Positions 11,471-12,201 of a DNA stretch of 12,201 nt are shown one piece after another. Position 1 is the first letter of the stretch. Each line of letters begins with the position of its first letter. The translations under genes were made by a program, and so were the position numbers. The stretch lies in NCBI GenBank assembly GCA_003575245.1, contig NMQN01000902.1, positions 1 to 12,201 of the forward strand, read 5' to 3'. The notes under the pieces were generated by a model that saw only the letters and a list, made by a program, of their open reading frames with translations, did no database searches and was not told the origin of the DNA. Origin of the DNA: Candidatus Atribacteria bacterium 1244-E10-H5-B2 (GTDB taxonomy: Bacteria > Atribacterota > JS1 > SB-45 > 34-128).

Positions 11471-12201
11471 ATGAATCAAGAATTACCTATTAAAAATTAC
11501 AATACACTTTGTATGGATAGTAAGATGCTCTGGTTATTCATAGGAGTTGCCATCTTTGCCTTTATCGCTTTTTTTCTTCCTGTTCCTGAAAGTCTAAAAA
11601 AAGTTGTGCAAGAATATGGTTTTGCCGATAATATGATAAAAACAGGAGTAGCCAGCAGTATTTCTCAAGCCGCCTGGAAGGCAAAATTGGTTTTAGGGAT
11701 AATTCCTATGGTTACCATATTTTTTTGTACCGAAGCTATACCTATAGGATTAGTCGGTATCCTTATGCCTTTTCTGGCTTACTTTTTTTACTTACTTCCC
11801 AAGGCAGAGATAGGTAAAACCTTCTGTGGAGATGCCCCTCTTTTTCTTTTAGGTGTTTTGGCTATGGGGGTGGTAGTAACCGAAGTTGGTTTACACAAAC
11901 GTTTAGCCAGCTGGATTTTAGGATGGGTGAAGGGATTTAAATTTCCCCTTTTTGTAATTGCTATCTCTATGTCCGTCTTAGGTTCATTTGTATCTGCTCA
12001 TGCTATTGCCGCCTTTATGACTCCGGTTATGGTTATTATCTATGCCGGGGCTCTAAAAGGGGCAAATGATAAAGGATTACAGATAAAAGAAGATCCTCAG
12101 CTGGCCAAACTACTTCTTCTTACCCTTTGTTTTGCTCTTAATGTGGGTGGAGTTGGCTCACCGGCAGCAGGTGGTCGTAATGCTATTATGATGGGTTTCT
12201 T
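11471..12201 (+). CDS. DASS/SLC13-type anion transporter, N-terminal part (runs off the window)
   Basis: An open frame of 243 codons without a stop, cut by the window end. This is roughly the first half of a divalent anion:sodium symporter of the SLC13/DASS family (sulfate, citrate or dicarboxylate carriers). Hydrophobic segments lie at about 19-37, 73-110, 122-140, 158-195 and 212-226. FFCTEAIPIG (84-93) matches the family's W-x-TEAIP motif. The first substrate/sodium motif, normally SNT followed by ATAAMMLP, reads SAHAIAAFMTPV (175-186). The last visible motif, GGVGSPAAGGRNAI, replaces the usual GxGTPxGTxPN. An in-frame TAA directly precedes ATG 11471. No Shine-Dalgarno is obvious, so Met15 (11513) or Met19 (11525) are alternative starts. 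Given sat upstream, sulfate or a related oxyanion is a reasonable cargo guess, but unproven. Confidence 0.85.
   Translation, partial: MNQELPIKNYNTLCMDSKMLWLFIGVAIFAFIAFFLPVPESLKKVVQEYGFADNMIKTGVASSISQAAWKAKLVLGIIPMVTIFFCTEAIPIGLVGILMPFLAYFFYLLPKAEIGKTFCGDAPLFLLGVLAMGVVVTEVGLHKRLASWILGWVKGFKFPLFVIAISMSVLGSFVSAHAIAAFMTPVMVIIYAGALKGANDKGLQIKEDPQLAKLLLLTLCFALNVGGVGSPAAGGRNAIMMGF

Overview
The window is AT-rich, and every gene I can support lies on the + strand behind a strong GGAGG-type ribosome binding site. AGA/AGG arginine codons are common and one gene starts with TTG. Together with a complete tripartite tricarboxylate transporter, this suggests a low-GC anaerobic bacterium of Firmicutes or Atribacterota type. 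That placement is inference at low confidence; no rRNA, tRNA or marker gene is present.

Bases 1 to about 2,770 look like a decayed prophage or other integrated element. It holds a small orphan protein, a 760-base non-coding stretch built of diverged short direct repeats and a 46-base pure purine tract, and a small protein with a SAP/HeH-like tail closed by an excellent terminator. A terminase small-subunit-like gene follows with no large subunit. Then comes a near-consensus promoter driving a long structured leader ahead of a small XRE-type regulator.

Bases 2,798 to 12,201 form a metabolic block. A leader that can fold as a three-way junction precedes two Thr-type sulfatase-fold enzymes flanking a PP-loop (CysD/PAPS-reductase-like) enzyme. 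Next are the transporter genes in the order tctC, tctB, tctA, then a single-subunit ATP sulfurylase (Sat), a 100-residue protein of unknown function, and the first 243 codons of a DASS/SLC13 anion transporter cut by the window end. Gaps are short, except for one hairpin-bearing gap after tctC and the 170-base gap before the last gene.

Working model (inference): an organic anion, possibly sulfated or phosphorylated, is imported by TctABC. It is processed in the cytoplasm by the two hydrolases, neither of which has a signal peptide. The released sulfate or a nucleotide sulfate is handled by Sat, the PP-loop protein and the DASS transporter. Several key residues depart from textbook forms. Both sulfatase-fold enzymes have Thr in place of the formylglycine Cys. 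The PP-loop protein lacks the reductase cysteines. The transporter's first SNT motif reads SAH. A standard assimilatory sulfate reduction label would therefore probably be wrong, and this block is the best candidate here for an undescribed system.
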